Position numbers and translations under genes: made by a program. A model generated the notes under the pieces. It had not been told where the DNA came from, searched no databases, and saw nothing but the letters and a program-made list of their open reading frames with translations. Of a DNA stretch of 64,000 nt, positions 25,601 to 36,295 are shown in pieces. Location of the stretch: NCBI GenBank assembly GCA_028023455.1, contig JAQFVV010000064.1, positions 3,602,138 through 3,666,137 of the forward strand, read 5' to 3'. Source of the DNA: Epiperipatus broadwayi. Taxonomy: Eukaryota; Onychophora; Udeonychophora; Euonychophora; Peripatidae. How positions within the stretch are numbered: position 1 is the stretch's first letter; every line of letters begins with the position of its first letter.

Positions 25601-28600
25601 AAAGTGGATGTTTAATTCTTAAATTGTCCATATTTCTTGAATTAAATAATATCTCCTAAACAGAAAATTTGGAGATTTCTCTATATTTTTATATAATGCC
25701 AACATCTCAGTATGAATTCTGGTAAAGAATGTGACATGTAATGGATAGAAGACTGTGGAAATAACATTTAGTTCAGAAGAAATAAGCCATTTTGATGTTT
25801 TTATATGTGAATAGATAATTTTCTAATAAAGTATATATATAATGAGAAAAAATATATCCTGGCATCATAATTTACATATTTTTTTATGACTGCTCATAGT
25901 CAATTTATTCTTTCTATCATTCCAGTATGTTTTTTTTTCATCCTTAGATCACTTAAAAGCTTTCCTGAAGTTGTGACAATTAAGGAGGAGTGCCTTGCTT
26001 TTTGCATTATCTAATATTCACTTTTTACACATTTCATCGAAATCTTAGCCATCATTTTAGACTCTTTATTAACCGTAGACATGGCAATATAAAATCTTAA
26101 TATACTGTTAAATATTGAAATCAATTTATTTCTTTATGTGTGCTACATTAGGCATACATAGGAGCAGTATGCGTTAGGAGTAACAAGAAGGAATTGAAAG
26201 TGAAATATGTCAATGAGAGAACAAATGGATGATATCACTGACATTAAAAGAATTAAGAGACTGAAATGAAGCTGGATGGGACATATTGCTAGGAGAAATG
26301 ATAAATAAATGGACAGTTGGAGTTTTAAATTAGTTTCCTAGAGATTGTATAAAAAACTTGGGAAGAGATCACATATGAAATGGATTAATGAAAGAAGAAA
26401 GTTTGTCAGTATTTTATAGAAAAAAGAAGTTAGAGACCTTCATCTAGTTCTGGATTGATAATAGTTGAAAATGATGCTGCTGCTGATGAAGTAATAATGG
26501 TCTGTCTATTTACACATAAAAGATGTTGATTGATTTTGAATACCTACTTATATAGTTGCTTATTATTGCATATTATTTTTATTCATTGATGCATAAACTG
26601 TACCAGAATTTTTTTAATATTTTTTCACTAAATGATATGTTGTCTCATTTGTTTCTTAATTTTTTAATAAAAATGGCCTTCCCTTAGAGGTTTGTTCAAT
26701 ATTTAATCTCTTCATTTTAGTTTTTGTTACACATACATCACTATTATTGCTTACTATTAAAAAAAGAGGCTTTTATCATTAGATTGAATATGTTGTATTA
26801 TTTTAATTTTTTCTTTGTTCTTAATCTGATAGAAGAGATCATTCTTCATGGCTATATGTATATTTCAACATGGTGCATTTTTGTCATGAATATGTCATAA
26901 TTTTGAGATAATATTTTTGGAGTTTCGAGTCTATTTTAGAGATATATATTTTCTATAAAATGGGCCTAAAGCCTATTGATCTAATTTTATATCTACTTGC
27001 CTATTATATACAATAGAGTGAAAGTGCCTTAGACATTTTAGGAGAGCTATAGCATCTATTTCAAGTTCAGAAAATTATAGGATGAATACCTCTGTCCTTT
27101 TATTTAAATATTTTCTCAATAACTAATTCAATTTAATAAATCTCACTTTTTCCATTCCAATCAAAATTTATTTCTTTATTTTTTTTTGATAGATTGTATG
27201 TTAGTTTATAGATCTCACTCAGTTTTGAATGAAAGATTTAACATAGCCAGTTATCTTTGGTATATTGAAATTCATAATTTCTCTCTACATTTTCATATAA
27301 AAATTGGTACTACTTTGAATTATTGGATATTCTAGAAAGTTAACTTTTTCTATTGGGTTTAATTGCTAAATTAGAATTTTTGTGCTTATTCAACAAATCT
27401 TTTATCAAACAACTTTTTTGGGGGATATTTGTTATGTAAAAAAATTTGCATTAAAAACAGTAATATTATATCCATAATATTTTGGAAGTAAATGGAAGCA
27501 ACTTTATAAATGGTACATTTCTGATGGAGTGATTTATAGGCAAGTCTTTTATTATTTTTATGAATCTTCAACACAGAATACTTACTTATTGGATCTTTGT
27601 TATCTTTTTTTTACTTGAAGATCATTTTAATATATGCCAAAGAAATATAACACTCTGGGCAATTATAAGAAATGGTGGATTATACAATGGTAACCTTTTT
27701 CACTGTTTTTAGTATGATATTTTTAATGTATCTCTAGTAATAATAAATCAGATGGAATATTCCTTAATGAATAATCGCATATTCATGTTTGGTTCTACTA
27801 AAGATTTTATTTTAGTTTCAAATAGATTTTTATATTCTTTTCATTACTTATTAATTTATTGCACATATAGATTATAAATTATATTTAAAGTGAGATTTCA
27901 TCAATTATTTATCACTAGAAAATAAGATGATAATAGTTAAGAGGATTCAAAATATAATATGTCATCAAATGAGACTTTTATTGTATTCTAGAGTATATTT
28001 ATTTTCTAAAATCAAAATTGTAATGTTTTCCCTTTTTCTTAATGCTTAACTTAGTTTCTAATCTAGTTATTGCAATATTTAATTAAGTTGTAAAAACTAT
28101 TTATGTTTGATAACTAAATGTGTAACTACACTTTTATTTTTATTACTATATAAATGTGGTTTGTTTGTTATTTAATAACTCAACAAATACTGAATCAATC
28201 TTGATGAATTTTGCACAGTTTCTTTCTTTTTTTTTTTATGGAAAATTACATAGGCTATGGATTTTTGCATTATGATACTTAATTATTTTAATAACTTTGG
28301 TAATTTGCAATATAAAAATGCGTCGAAATTGTAACCATTTTTGAATGACTTCATAAAAATGGAAAAAGTGGAAAGCATTGGTCAAAAGATTGCAGACATT
28401 GGAAAAAATTTTAAATGGCTTATAAAGTATGTTGTGACCTGCATATTAAAATACATAAATATAGAAATAAAGAAAGTGAAGTAAAATTCGCTTTCATAAA
28501 AATATTTTAAATTAATTACATTTTATTTGTATCACCTATTGAATTTCTCATGTGCAAATGGAGCTTAAACAAAATACAATGTTAAAATTTCATAGCCATA

Positions 28601-31600
28601 TTTAAATTAGTTTATTATGTGGGAAATTAAAATCCCAAAAGTTGATCAATTTCAATAGTATAAGTGATCATAAAGGTATGTTTTTTGTAATAATGCTGTT
28701 GATAACTCATATATTATTATTTCATATAAATATGTAACTGTATAAGCTGCGGGAATGCTAAAAATATTGCATTATATTCTTTTATTCTACTAACATGAGC
28801 AAAGCCATAGGTACTGCTAATATATAAATAAATATGATAACTTATTACAGTGAATGCACTAACTACTATCTATGAGACTCTTTTTGTAAAAACAATTGAA
28901 CTTATCAAAAATCTTTATCCCAATGGTTTTTTAAGTTATAAAGAATATGTTTGTAAAACAAATAGGAATGTCTTGAAAGATGTTATTCATATAATTAACA
29001 TTACTTTGCTATATAAATTTTATTTTTAATTGAAGATATGAATAAAAGCAGTAATAACTATTTTATTGCTTATTTTAATTTCTTTTGTAACTAGATAAAA
29101 TCATAGTGTAGATTTTAGTCTCAGTATTGCATTTTTGCTTTTTATGTTTTACTATGGTAATAACATGACAAACATGAGACTTGGGGGAAGTTTATGAATC
29201 AAAATTTTACTTACCACTTTGGGATCAGAAATCACATGACCTTTCAAGTAATAACCATATGATTATTTATTATTTTTTACATTAAGTGAAGTGTTTCAAT
29301 TACAAATTTAAATTTGTATGTATATATGAAAAGGTCAAAAACCATCTTACATCAATTGAAATAAAAACAGCTAATTAAAAATAAATATTTCACTTAACCG
29401 GTTTTCACCCTATATTAGTGCATTTTCAAAATACATAACTTTCCAATAACCACATGCGATGCACTATACTTCTCCTTTATCGAAATCAGGAATCTCTCAG
29501 TCACTATGCCCAGAGAAACCTGTTAGCCACCTTACCCTTTCCATTCCCCACCCTAAGTTTTCCCCATATTCTTCTCTATACTGCTCCATCCCATTTCCAC
29601 AACATCATCTTTGTTTACTCTATGGACTTTATATCTAGATCCCCTTTTTCCAAACCGAGCATAAAAACCATCACTTTATTTATATTTATTCTCCTACAAC
29701 TTCATTATTTGTACCCTTTCTGCTTGTAAGCATTTACATTCAATTAGCAGATGCCTAATATTTTCCATACCTTCCTTATATAACTTGCAGACTAAGTCAT
29801 CCACATTTCTCCATTTATATGTATATTCCCTTGTTGCTAATGATCCAATTCACGTCTTAAACAATAAATTACTTTTTTTGCTATTATTATAAATTCTGTT
29901 TACTTCTATATATATTTAAATTTTTTTTACTCTCCATACTAGTTTTCCATCTCTCCAACTCCCTATTTTTTATTAATACATCTATTCTTCTATCTTATTT
30001 TTTGCCATTATATATCTACAAACACTACCTCTAACGTTCATATTACATAACCATTATATAGTCATACAAACTATTTATATATAAATAAAATCTACATTAA
30101 CTATATTTACTTCATTATATACATATATTATATACATTAAATTACAACTAAACATAATTTTAAATAATTATATCTCATTTCTTACGTATAATTAACCCTT
30201 AAATAATTTATTTTTAATCCATTGTATATTTATATTATATCATTCACAATCTAAAAATATTTCACGATCAATGTACTCAATAACCCAAATCATCAATACC
30301 TATATATTCATCTTTTTATAAATAAATAAAATCCCAATAACATCTACGTTAATTATATACACAAATTACATACCTTAAGTTATCTTAAATTTTACACAAC
30401 TTTATATTAATTTATACCACATTTACTAAATTTTCCAATTGTTCTTTAATGACCATTTACCCTCTAACATTGCAGATTCTTTAACCAAATTAATATATTT
30501 ATTTATCCATATTCTCCTGAATATGTATTGTCCCATAATATTTCCTTTTACTATAATCCTTAATATATTTTAAAACATCCATATCTTTCACACTTCTCAG
30601 TCTATGACTAGTGTTTAGGTAATGAATATATGGTTCTCAATTTATATCTTTCCTATTAATAGCCCGATTTTGCTCCTCTCTTTCCCTTGCTGTTCTTCCC
30701 ATTTGACCTATTTGTTTATTATTTTTAATTAGTTGTTTTATTTCAATTGATTTGAGATAGTTTTTATTATTGACAAGTTTATTTATTAATATATTTGACT
30801 TTTATTAAGAATATGAAAAGATCCTTCAAATAATGGCTTCATTATCTGTATTTCATATTTTAAAATTTAAAAAATATTTAATAAACCTAAGAGTGAAGTG
30901 AAGCATCATAGATCTTGCTGAGGCATTTGCCACAGATATATAAATCTTCATAATTAATATAATTATTTTTAGCCTATTAAAAGTAAATTTCTATGGATTT
31001 TTAAATGTATTCAAAACCATTTTTTAAAACAAATCTCATAAAGGAAATTAAATAGAATTGAATTGTAAAGAATTAAAATGAATTCCTCATCTTTATTAAA
31101 ATGATTAAAATTATATTAACAACTTAGCAGAAATATATAACTATTGTACAAGAGTATTATTTTAAAGCATTATACATATATATATATAATCTTAAATGCA
31201 TAAAACTAAGCTAGAAATTATATAAATATGCTACATCATATAATTTTAAAAATTCTAGCGAAATAATTTATAAATTACATATATGTTATAAAGTGCAGTA
31301 TAACTCTGCAAAGTGGAGAAATCAGGAGGAATCTCATTGATAAATACATGAAATTTCTACTGACTGTTGTCTTTGGCAGGATGGCTCAGTTGGTTAGAGC
31401 ATTATCTTAAAATTCAATACTCAATCTAAAATTCCAGGTTTGAATCCCATGCTAGTACTGTCATTGGTCAGAGGGGAGAATAATCATTCTTGAAACGTTG
31501 TGCATATACTGACCTGTTTGACGTGTTATTACTAATAGTTGAATATATTTGGAATATTTAAATAAAGTTAAATTTTTCTAAACACATTCAATACTCATAT

Positions 31601-34600
31601 TCGATGATGGCAATAGTCTAGTATAAAAATACAGTTTTAGGTCTAACTTTTTTCATCAATTGCCTCAGAATATTGCCAAGTTTTCTTAATTACTAAATCA
31701 AAACTGATTCAATAGTAAAGCATGTATAAAGCATGTGCGAGGTCAATTGCATTCTGAGGCATTTGGTGAAAGAGATTATCTAGAAATATGTGTCCTGCAG
31801 AATGATTGATTGATTTTTTATATTATTCGGTAATCAGTAAGATTGTCTAGAATCCTTAAAGTTTTATAGTGTAGATGTATTTTTATAATTTTTAAAGATT
31901 ATATTTACTGATTCTATCTTTAATATTATTTGACTGTATACTTGAATGCTTTAATATATTAGATTATTATATAATTTGTTATCATTTTACTATCAAGTCA
32001 GTCTTTGTTTTGTATTAACAATGAATATGATTTCAATATTTCATGAAAGATCAACAGCATTATAAGGTAGCTGATGAATTCTGCAGAGTAATTGGTTGAT
32101 TTTTTTTACATTATGCATTAATTACAGTAATAATATAACTTGTGGTCTCATTCTAGAATATTTAAAATTAGAATAAGTTATTTGTATTTAAATATATGTA
32201 TTACTTTAAGTATTTATTTAGCTATTTATTTTTCAGGCGTTGGTATCCAGAAATATACAAAAAAGTCCCCAGAAAAAATAACTGTCATAGGTAAAATAAA
32301 AATTTCCATTTTAAATTTTTATCTCATTTTTCTATTAAAACATATTCCTTTTTTTTTTTTTAGTTTTTTTATTATCTTTAGTAAATACATCTTTGAATGA
32401 TCATATAATTTTTAAAATATTTTTATATAACCTAATATTAGAAATTGCATATTTTCATTAGTAGCATTTAAACATCAAAAACTGTAGATGCTTTGAAGTT
32501 AATAAATTTGTAAATAGTAAAAATGATCTTTTATTAATAACTGAAAAGGTGAACCTTTTTTGATGTCTTAAATTAGTTAATTTTTCTTATTTTTTTTTAA
32601 AAAAAAACAATTTTTATTAGGTAATTTTTTTTTTTGCTAAGTTGGAAAATATGATTTAAAATTCATTTGGGTGTTTTAAAATTTATCATCAAATAACAAA
32701 CAAATGCATTGGTGTATAAATTACAAAAGGCATATTTTGTAAATAAGGCATAGAAAAAAAGAAAAGAAATGGAGACCAGGATCCATATAGCATCAACAAT
32801 GTCTGTAGGGCAAGTGCCCTGTCTCTGTTTTTAATTTTTGAAATTTTATTGTAACACAGTGATTGTAATTGTCTAGATGTAGGTTTGAAGCAAAAATGGC
32901 ATCTAAGGAACCAAACAGTAGACATAAAGAAAATAGTAACCCTAATTGAAGGGAAAGGACTTCGTTTCATGCTATCAATGAGAATAGAAATAGAAATATG
33001 CGATTTAATAATTGACTCAATGATATTTCAGTAAAAAGACCAGGACATTGGAACAGAAAATGGTGTATTGTTTCTTCAGATTTATGACAAAGATAACAAA
33101 GGGAGTCAATATTTTCATGTGCCATTCTCTGCGATAAGAAATGACTAGTAAGGAGATTTTCTATATTGATTTTGATAAGGAAATTGAGGTATTTTGGTTC
33201 CAGATATCTGTTTATTGGTAATACTAAGGAGAGATGGGGATGGTTGAAGTTAACTAGAACTCTGAGTCATGTTGTAAGCTTCCCAAAAGAGATTTTTTCC
33301 TAGAGAATAAGCAGCAATGGATTTGATTAAGGATTGAAAAAAATTAACTTTATTGGCTTGGGGCAAATTAGGTAGGAGTGACTAGAACAAATTTTAGAGC
33401 ATTGGGGTAAGCGGAGACAAATTTAAAAATAGTATTAAATGACGTCTAAAAATAAAAGGTAGTTAGGAATTGAGTGAAGGGAGAGGCCATTGTCTTTGGC
33501 ATGTCTCTATAAGGTTCTAATATTGATTGCAATGGCTCTTTTCTTCCATATCAGTTTGGAGTAAAGTGAACTAATCTTCTTGAAAGCATTAGTATAGTTA
33601 ATAATCAGCATATAGTAAGTCATTTTTGGAAAAATCAGGATGTTGATAAGAAAGATTTTTGTTGAAGGGAAGCATAAGCTGTAAACAAGGAATTAGTTAT
33701 ATTTTTTACAGATGTGAAAATAGAGTTCTGAATAGATGTTTTCATAGCATTCATAGATTTACAAAAGGGAAATCCAAGAAAGTTATGAAGAGAAGCAGTG
33801 AATGAGAGGAAACACTATTACCAGAGAGTATCCTCCATGTGAATGACTTATTAAGGTTAAACTGAAATTTTTAGTGTGCTATATAATTTTCCCAAATAGA
33901 AATAAGTGAAGGAAAGTACTTCCTAAAGGGAGAAAGACAACAAGATCAATCAGTGAATATATATATACCAGGCAGTTTCCTCTCTATTTCTAGAAGGAAC
34001 ACATTTATGCAAGTAATAAAAAACAAAGCACTCAAAGATGAACCTTGCTGAATAGAATTATGGAGTTTGAATTCTAGTCTTACTTTATCATTAAGAGTGA
34101 TAAAAATTTCTCTGTTCGTTAGAAGGTTAGTTAAAATGTAGAGAATATGAACAGGAGGTTGTCAATAAGGACATAATCAAAAACTGATGAAATATCTAGT
34201 TGGACTACTATAGAACCAGCTGTTATAATGGTTTTAAGTTGATCAATAACAATTTTAAAACAAGGTGATAGCATCAGAGGTGGAAGCACTCTTTTTAGAA
34301 AACTGATAGTTTGAGATGTAAGCAGAATAGTAGCCTGTATCTTATCCTTAATGATGGATTCAATGACTCTGATAAGTAAAAATGTGCATAGAGATAGGGT
34401 AAAGATTATTAAGAGAAGAAGGAAGAATATTTTGCTTGAGAAATGGAACTAAGGAAATTGGATACAGTTTATCAGTATGATAAATGTTCCTAGAAAGAAA
34501 GTCAAACAAGTTCATAATAATTGTTATCATAAAAAAATGAATATGTAAGAGAAAGTATTTAGAAATAGCATGAGGACCAGGGTGAATGCTACCAGGTAAA

Positions 34601-36186
34601 GATTTCAGTTTAAGCATAATGTCAGACTATAATATCATGACCTTGATGACTTTCACCAAAAGCAAATACTGGGAGTTGAGGACAGCAGAAAGTTAGCAAC
34701 TTAGATTCAAAGTGATTTTTAAGGATTTTTAAAGCATATCAAATATTAACAATATTTTTGTTGCATTTAATCTGTTAAAGTTTTATTTTTATAACTATTT
34801 TTAATATGTATTTTAAACAGATAAATTATTTAATATGAGTTGATTTTATTGTTAGCACCATAATAGAGTATGTAGGCTTATTGATATCACAAACTGTTTT
34901 AAATGTAAAATATTATTTTGAATTAAATTTTTTTATGTCTGAAAATTACTTCTAAAGATGACTTAAAGCAAGCACTTAGCATTTCTTTCTTATGAAAAGA
35001 AAATAATCTTGTCTGACTTTTCAGTTCATTAAATGTCATCTCATTAAAGAAGAATGCCAATAAATTTATGGAAATAAATGTATCAATTGTATCAATATTT
35101 TTATATCATTCATTGATTTTCAATTTTTCTATTTACACTTCATCAGCAGTATTTTAAAATTGTCTTTCTCTAAATTAGTTTCTGGCTACTACCCCACATC
35201 ACCAGATATTCACTCAATAGCTATTTTTTACTATTGTTTTCAATAAATAACATGAAAGTTTCAATCATTCTAAGATTTTGATCCCAAGATACTCATTTTA
35301 TTCAACTATATAGTTTTGTCACTGAATCAACAAATATATATTTTAGGGATGTATGTTGTAAGTACTTATAAGCATTTATGACCAAACTTAATATCAAATC
35401 TATATAACTAATAAGTACTTTGATTTTATTTCAAAATTTTAAATCATTAGTTGAATAATAAAATGTAACTAAGGATAGCTGCTGGATGAATGTCTTCAAC
35501 CCAGTATCTTCACTAATGAAGGCCAATAGCCAAAAATGATTACCCACTATCGATTATTCATGGTTAGAATAAATGGCTTTAAAGTAGAATAGTATACTAT
35601 ACGGTCTGAGGGTTAATGTAGATATGGAGTATATGCTGTGAATGTTATTATCCTTTGTTGTAATATAACATTTCAGAAAGAATTTGGGAAGAAGCAGTAC
35701 TCAAGGCTTTCAAGTATTGATATAGCATTGTAATCGTAACAAAACTCTGATAGATATTTAATCTTTGAAATAATATTAAAGTATATTAAATATAAACATT
35801 ATGGCTCAATTGTTCATTTGGAAATATAAAAAAAATAGCTATTGAATTAGCTAAACAAACATTATGAAATGAAAAACTAAAAATGTATTATAACTTAATG
35901 GTATTTTAAAATGTGAAAATTCATGTATCTATAAAAATAAAGTTTTATTTATATCATTAAAGTACCTTTTTCTACCACTTCATTTATTCATAATATTAAA
36001 ATAATTGACTAAATAAATATTTGTATACCTCATTATATTTCATAGAATTAGTTATATTTTTGTTATTATTATGAATGTTGTATCTAATATAAAATTTTAA
36101 TGATTATTTTTTTAAGAGCATTGGATGATATAAAGGAAAGTGTTAATGAACTACAATATTACAAGAAAACAATATTTCAACAGTAA
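7567..36186 (+). CDS. REXO2: Oligoribonuclease gene (five exons, 5' end not found)
   Basis: REXO2 is a DEDDh 3'-5' exoribonuclease that degrades very short RNA oligomers, mainly dinucleotides, in mitochondria and cytosol. The joined exons 7567-7650, 18441-18518, 23759-23979, 32237-32290 and 36117-36186 stay in frame across every GT-AG junction. They give 168 residues that align end to end with the family: MTGLD and [20 protein letters not shown], then [14 protein letters not shown] with the third catalytic Asp, then [13 protein letters not shown], and finally CHRALDDI with the catalytic His and last Asp. The first catalytic pair (VDLE) lies on an upstream exon I could not find, so the start codon is unknown. 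The protein ends soon after the fold (YYKKTIFQQ), without the basic tail of vertebrate REXO2. Introns of 10.8, 5.2, 8.3 and 3.8 kb are filled with transposon remnants. All visible catalytic residues are intact. Confidence 0.93.
7651..10500 (+). other. REXO2 intron, 5' part: AT-rich, no gene
   Basis: No coding potential or identifiable transposon. Contains a GA/G-rich microsatellite with nine consecutive G at 8521-8529, and an AT/TG microsatellite around 9065-9110. The rest of the 10.8 kb intron (to 18440) holds the minus-strand LINE, foldback copy C and a small hairpin element, described separately. Confidence 0.5.
10525..14095 (-). mobile_element. Zinc-finger-ended non-LTR retrotransposon, dead copy 1
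   Basis: Runs on the minus strand within the REXO2 intron. About 450 bases of 5' sequence (13650-14095) match the 5' region of the copy at 59.4 kb. Next come endonuclease pieces in order: [17 protein letters not shown] and [19 protein letters not shown] (13138-13413), and a decayed DFNAHVG-type block with [10 protein letters not shown] (12903-13100). The next readable block is 12612-12797. Reverse transcriptase traces follow but are heavily broken. The 3' end (10550-10690) encodes [13 protein letters not shown] and a Cys-x2-Cys zinc-finger start, [13 protein letters not shown]. Stops, frameshifts and a deletion in the endonuclease make it inactive. Its strand is opposite to the host gene. Confidence 0.72.
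14096..14930 (+). other. REXO2 intron: AT-rich, no gene
   Basis: Nothing recognisable beyond AT-rich unique-looking sequence between the minus-strand LINE and foldback copy C. Confidence 0.4.
14931..15213 (+). mobile_element. Foldback SINE-derived insertion, copy C (diverged)
   Basis: Two long inverted arms (about 14932-15030 and 15050-15142). The left begins tggactatttccatcatcta and the right ends with a matching agatgatgtagttca. The centre pairs caaatacaaataacttgg with its complement around a loop of about 20 bases. The right arm is followed by the family 3' end, catcacaaaccttcagg (15197-15213). The arms differ in sequence from copies A, B and D (aatgttgaatgtacag in place of the cattcaa-caca block), so this is a subfamily. 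No clear flanking direct repeat was found. Confidence 0.55.
15214..18223 (+). other. REXO2 intron: AT-rich, no gene
   Basis: No credible gene. The 91-codon frame at 16275-16550 is Lys/Ile/Asn-rich, as expected of AT-rich chance frames. A phrase at 17781-17800 (ggaacctggttcaattgaag) resembles a tRNA B-box and may be SINE debris. A G-rich gggtgggtgggtgg tract lies near 17920. Confidence 0.4.
18224..18353. repeat. Short foldback (MITE-like) element
   Basis: A 33-base left arm starting aatattgtggaaggaactat (18224-18256) pairs with a right arm ending in ttccacaatatt (18321-18353), with a few mismatches. Inside it a second smaller inverted pair, acaattattgaca against tgtcaattattgt, gives a nested hairpin. 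It ends about 90 bases before the acceptor of the REXO2 exon at 18441. No target duplication was identified. Confidence 0.5.
18441..18518 (+). CDS. REXO2: REXO2 coding exon (GPNLIIHQ segment)
   Basis: Twenty-six codons in phase 0 between the acceptor tgttatttttctag and the donor gtaatt. It encodes [20 protein letters not shown] and then VNHHEK, matching the family region that follows NILAE. Downstream, near 18610-18645, intronic sequence repeats part of the exon (gaatggtgtataaatcatcatgaa), so there has been a small local duplication over the splice-donor region. Confidence 0.92.
18519..21049 (+). other. REXO2 intron: AT-rich, partial duplication of exon end
   Basis: Two adjacent stretches (18530-18600 and 18640-18720), and again 18760-18850, repeat related sequence including aacagacataaaacaaataat and tgctggaa(a/g)cataatata. 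This indicates two or three tandem, diverged units of about 100-130 bases beginning at the exon's end. The remainder is AT-rich without recognisable genes. Confidence 0.45.
21387..21422. repeat. Perfect 36-bp palindrome
   Basis: aatatttatgtagtgtaa is followed immediately by its exact reverse complement, with no spacer. It lies in the LINE copy just before the segment corresponding to the [12 protein letters not shown]-type endonuclease start of copy 1, which has no such palindrome. Confidence 0.9.
22669..22752. repeat. Near-perfect 84-bp spacerless palindrome
   Basis: The centre is acaatg|cattgt at 22710/22711. Arms of at least 42 bases match with two mismatches: taataaagaac against taacaaagaac, and aaataatatt against aaatgatatt. 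It is inside LINE copy 2, directly upstream of the reverse transcriptase block. Confidence 0.9.
23759..23979 (+). CDS. REXO2: REXO2 coding exon (GNSVHVD segment)
   Basis: 221 bases: 73 codons plus two bases of a split codon. The acceptor is ttttattttcatatag and the donor gtaagt. It contains [20 protein letters not shown], then [20 protein letters not shown] with the third catalytic Asp, and [16 protein letters not shown]. The split codon at the donor is TG|G, giving Trp where most family members have Arg or Lys (KELCRRW). This should be checked against transcripts. Confidence 0.95.
23980..26149 (+). other. REXO2 intron: AT-rich with weak LINE traces
   Basis: Near 25264-25295, gaagtgatatttgcagatgatgaagt reads VIFADDE, resembling the catalytic FADD box of reverse transcriptases. 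The RTE-like 3' fragment about 0.9 kb downstream makes it plausible that the interval from 25.2 kb is the same decayed element. A G-rich tract with two runs of six G lies at 25301-25314. Otherwise nothing. Confidence 0.35.
26150..26480 (+). mobile_element. 3' fragment of RTE-like LINE (plus strand)
   Basis: Translation in broken frames gives [36 protein letters not shown] and [11 protein letters not shown]. These match the C-terminal part of the element at 40.6-42.7 kb (LGVTRREQKQNIWVREQTG, ERIKRLKWSWAEHIARKDDN). Several stops replace Trp codons. It lies within the REXO2 intron. Confidence 0.7.
26481..29454 (+). other. REXO2 intron: AT-rich, no gene
   Basis: No recognisable coding sequence, RNA gene or transposon. 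The short frames are Ile/Lys/Phe-rich and consistent with chance. Confidence 0.4.
29455..30790 (-). mobile_element. Degraded LINE 3' portion (minus strand)
   Basis: The plus strand is conspicuously C/T-rich. On the minus strand, broken coding text appears: [20 protein letters not shown] (about 30690-30745), [19 protein letters not shown] (about 30520-30580), and near the 3' end [20 protein letters not shown] followed by [20 protein letters not shown] (29720-29850). That last part is the Cys/His-containing tail typical of LINE polyproteins. It has many stops. A 62-bp stretch at its 3' end (29469-29530) recurs inside the TIR transposon at 2793-2855. Confidence 0.6.
30791..31371 (+). other. REXO2 intron: AT-rich, no gene
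   Basis: AT-rich sequence without recognisable features, ending where the tRNA-derived SINE begins. Confidence 0.4.
31375..31634 (+). mobile_element. tRNA-derived SINE (likely parent of the foldbacks)
   Basis: The head carries an RNA polymerase III A-box, tggctcagttgg (31382-31393), and a B-box, ggtttgaatcc (31437-31447), about 44 bases apart, as in tRNA genes. The body continues gtactgtcattggtcagagg, then ttgaaacgttgtgcat. It then runs into the same block that forms the forward arm of the foldback elements (tatttggaatatttaaataa, attcgatgatggcaatagtc). No open reading frame. The sequence is diverged and the 3' catcatcacaaaccttcagg end is missing or eroded. Confidence 0.7.
32237..32290 (+). 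CDS. REXO2: REXO2 coding exon (RWYPEIY segment)
   Basis: 54 bases: one base completing the split Trp codon, 17 codons, and two bases of the next split codon. Acceptor ttatttttcag, donor gtaaaa. It encodes [17 protein letters not shown], where the final His corresponds to the catalytic His of the DEDDh family. A longer open frame across this exon in another phase (32140-32400) is a shadow. Confidence 0.92.
32660..34720 (-). mobile_element. Degraded LINE of a third family (minus strand)
   Basis: Broken minus-strand coding text includes reverse transcriptase landmarks. These are [20 protein letters not shown] (about 34550-34610), [20 protein letters not shown], a DISSVFD-type motif A near 34190, and [19 protein letters not shown] (about 34010-34070), the PQGSxLSPxLF block. 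Toward the 3' end, [16 protein letters not shown] (about 33650-33700) and a Cys/His tail near 33050-33110 lead to [16 protein letters not shown] (32800-32850). The order is right for an APE-type LINE of jockey/I/CR1 style, but the clade is not assigned. It lies within the REXO2 intron, antisense to the gene. Confidence 0.62.
34721..36116 (+). other. REXO2 intron: AT-rich, no gene
   Basis: No recognisable element. The slightly less AT-rich part at 35460-35720 shows no readable protein or RNA structure. Confidence 0.4.
36117..36186 (+). CDS. REXO2: REXO2 terminal coding exon
   Basis: One base completing the split Arg codon, 22 codons and a TAA stop. The acceptor is tgattatttttttaag. It encodes [20 protein letters not shown] and then QQ. 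Using the next AG, two bases downstream, would shift the frame, so the first is preferred. LDDI supplies the last catalytic Asp. Confidence 0.93.
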
Positions 36187-36295
36187 AAGCTTTTTGTTTT
36201 TAGAAAAGGTAATTTTATATTTACATATAAATTAAAATATTTAATAATATTGTATCACTTATATTTGTATCAATAAAATTTTTAATGGAAGTTAT
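36187..36295 (+). terminator. REXO2 3' UTR with poly(A) signal
   Basis: A canonical AATAAA at 36272-36277 lies 86 bases after the stop codon, implying a short 3' UTR ending near 36290-36300. Confidence 0.6.

Noticed and set aside
31375-31450. A functional tRNA gene on the plus strand
   Set aside because: A- and B-boxes are present, but the acceptor and anticodon stems do not pair and the sequence continues into a SINE body.
32140-32400. An 86-codon plus-strand open frame overlapping the REXO2 exon at 32237
   Set aside because: It uses another reading phase. The exon's true phase reads [17 protein letters not shown] and joins in frame to both neighbours, so the long frame is a shadow.
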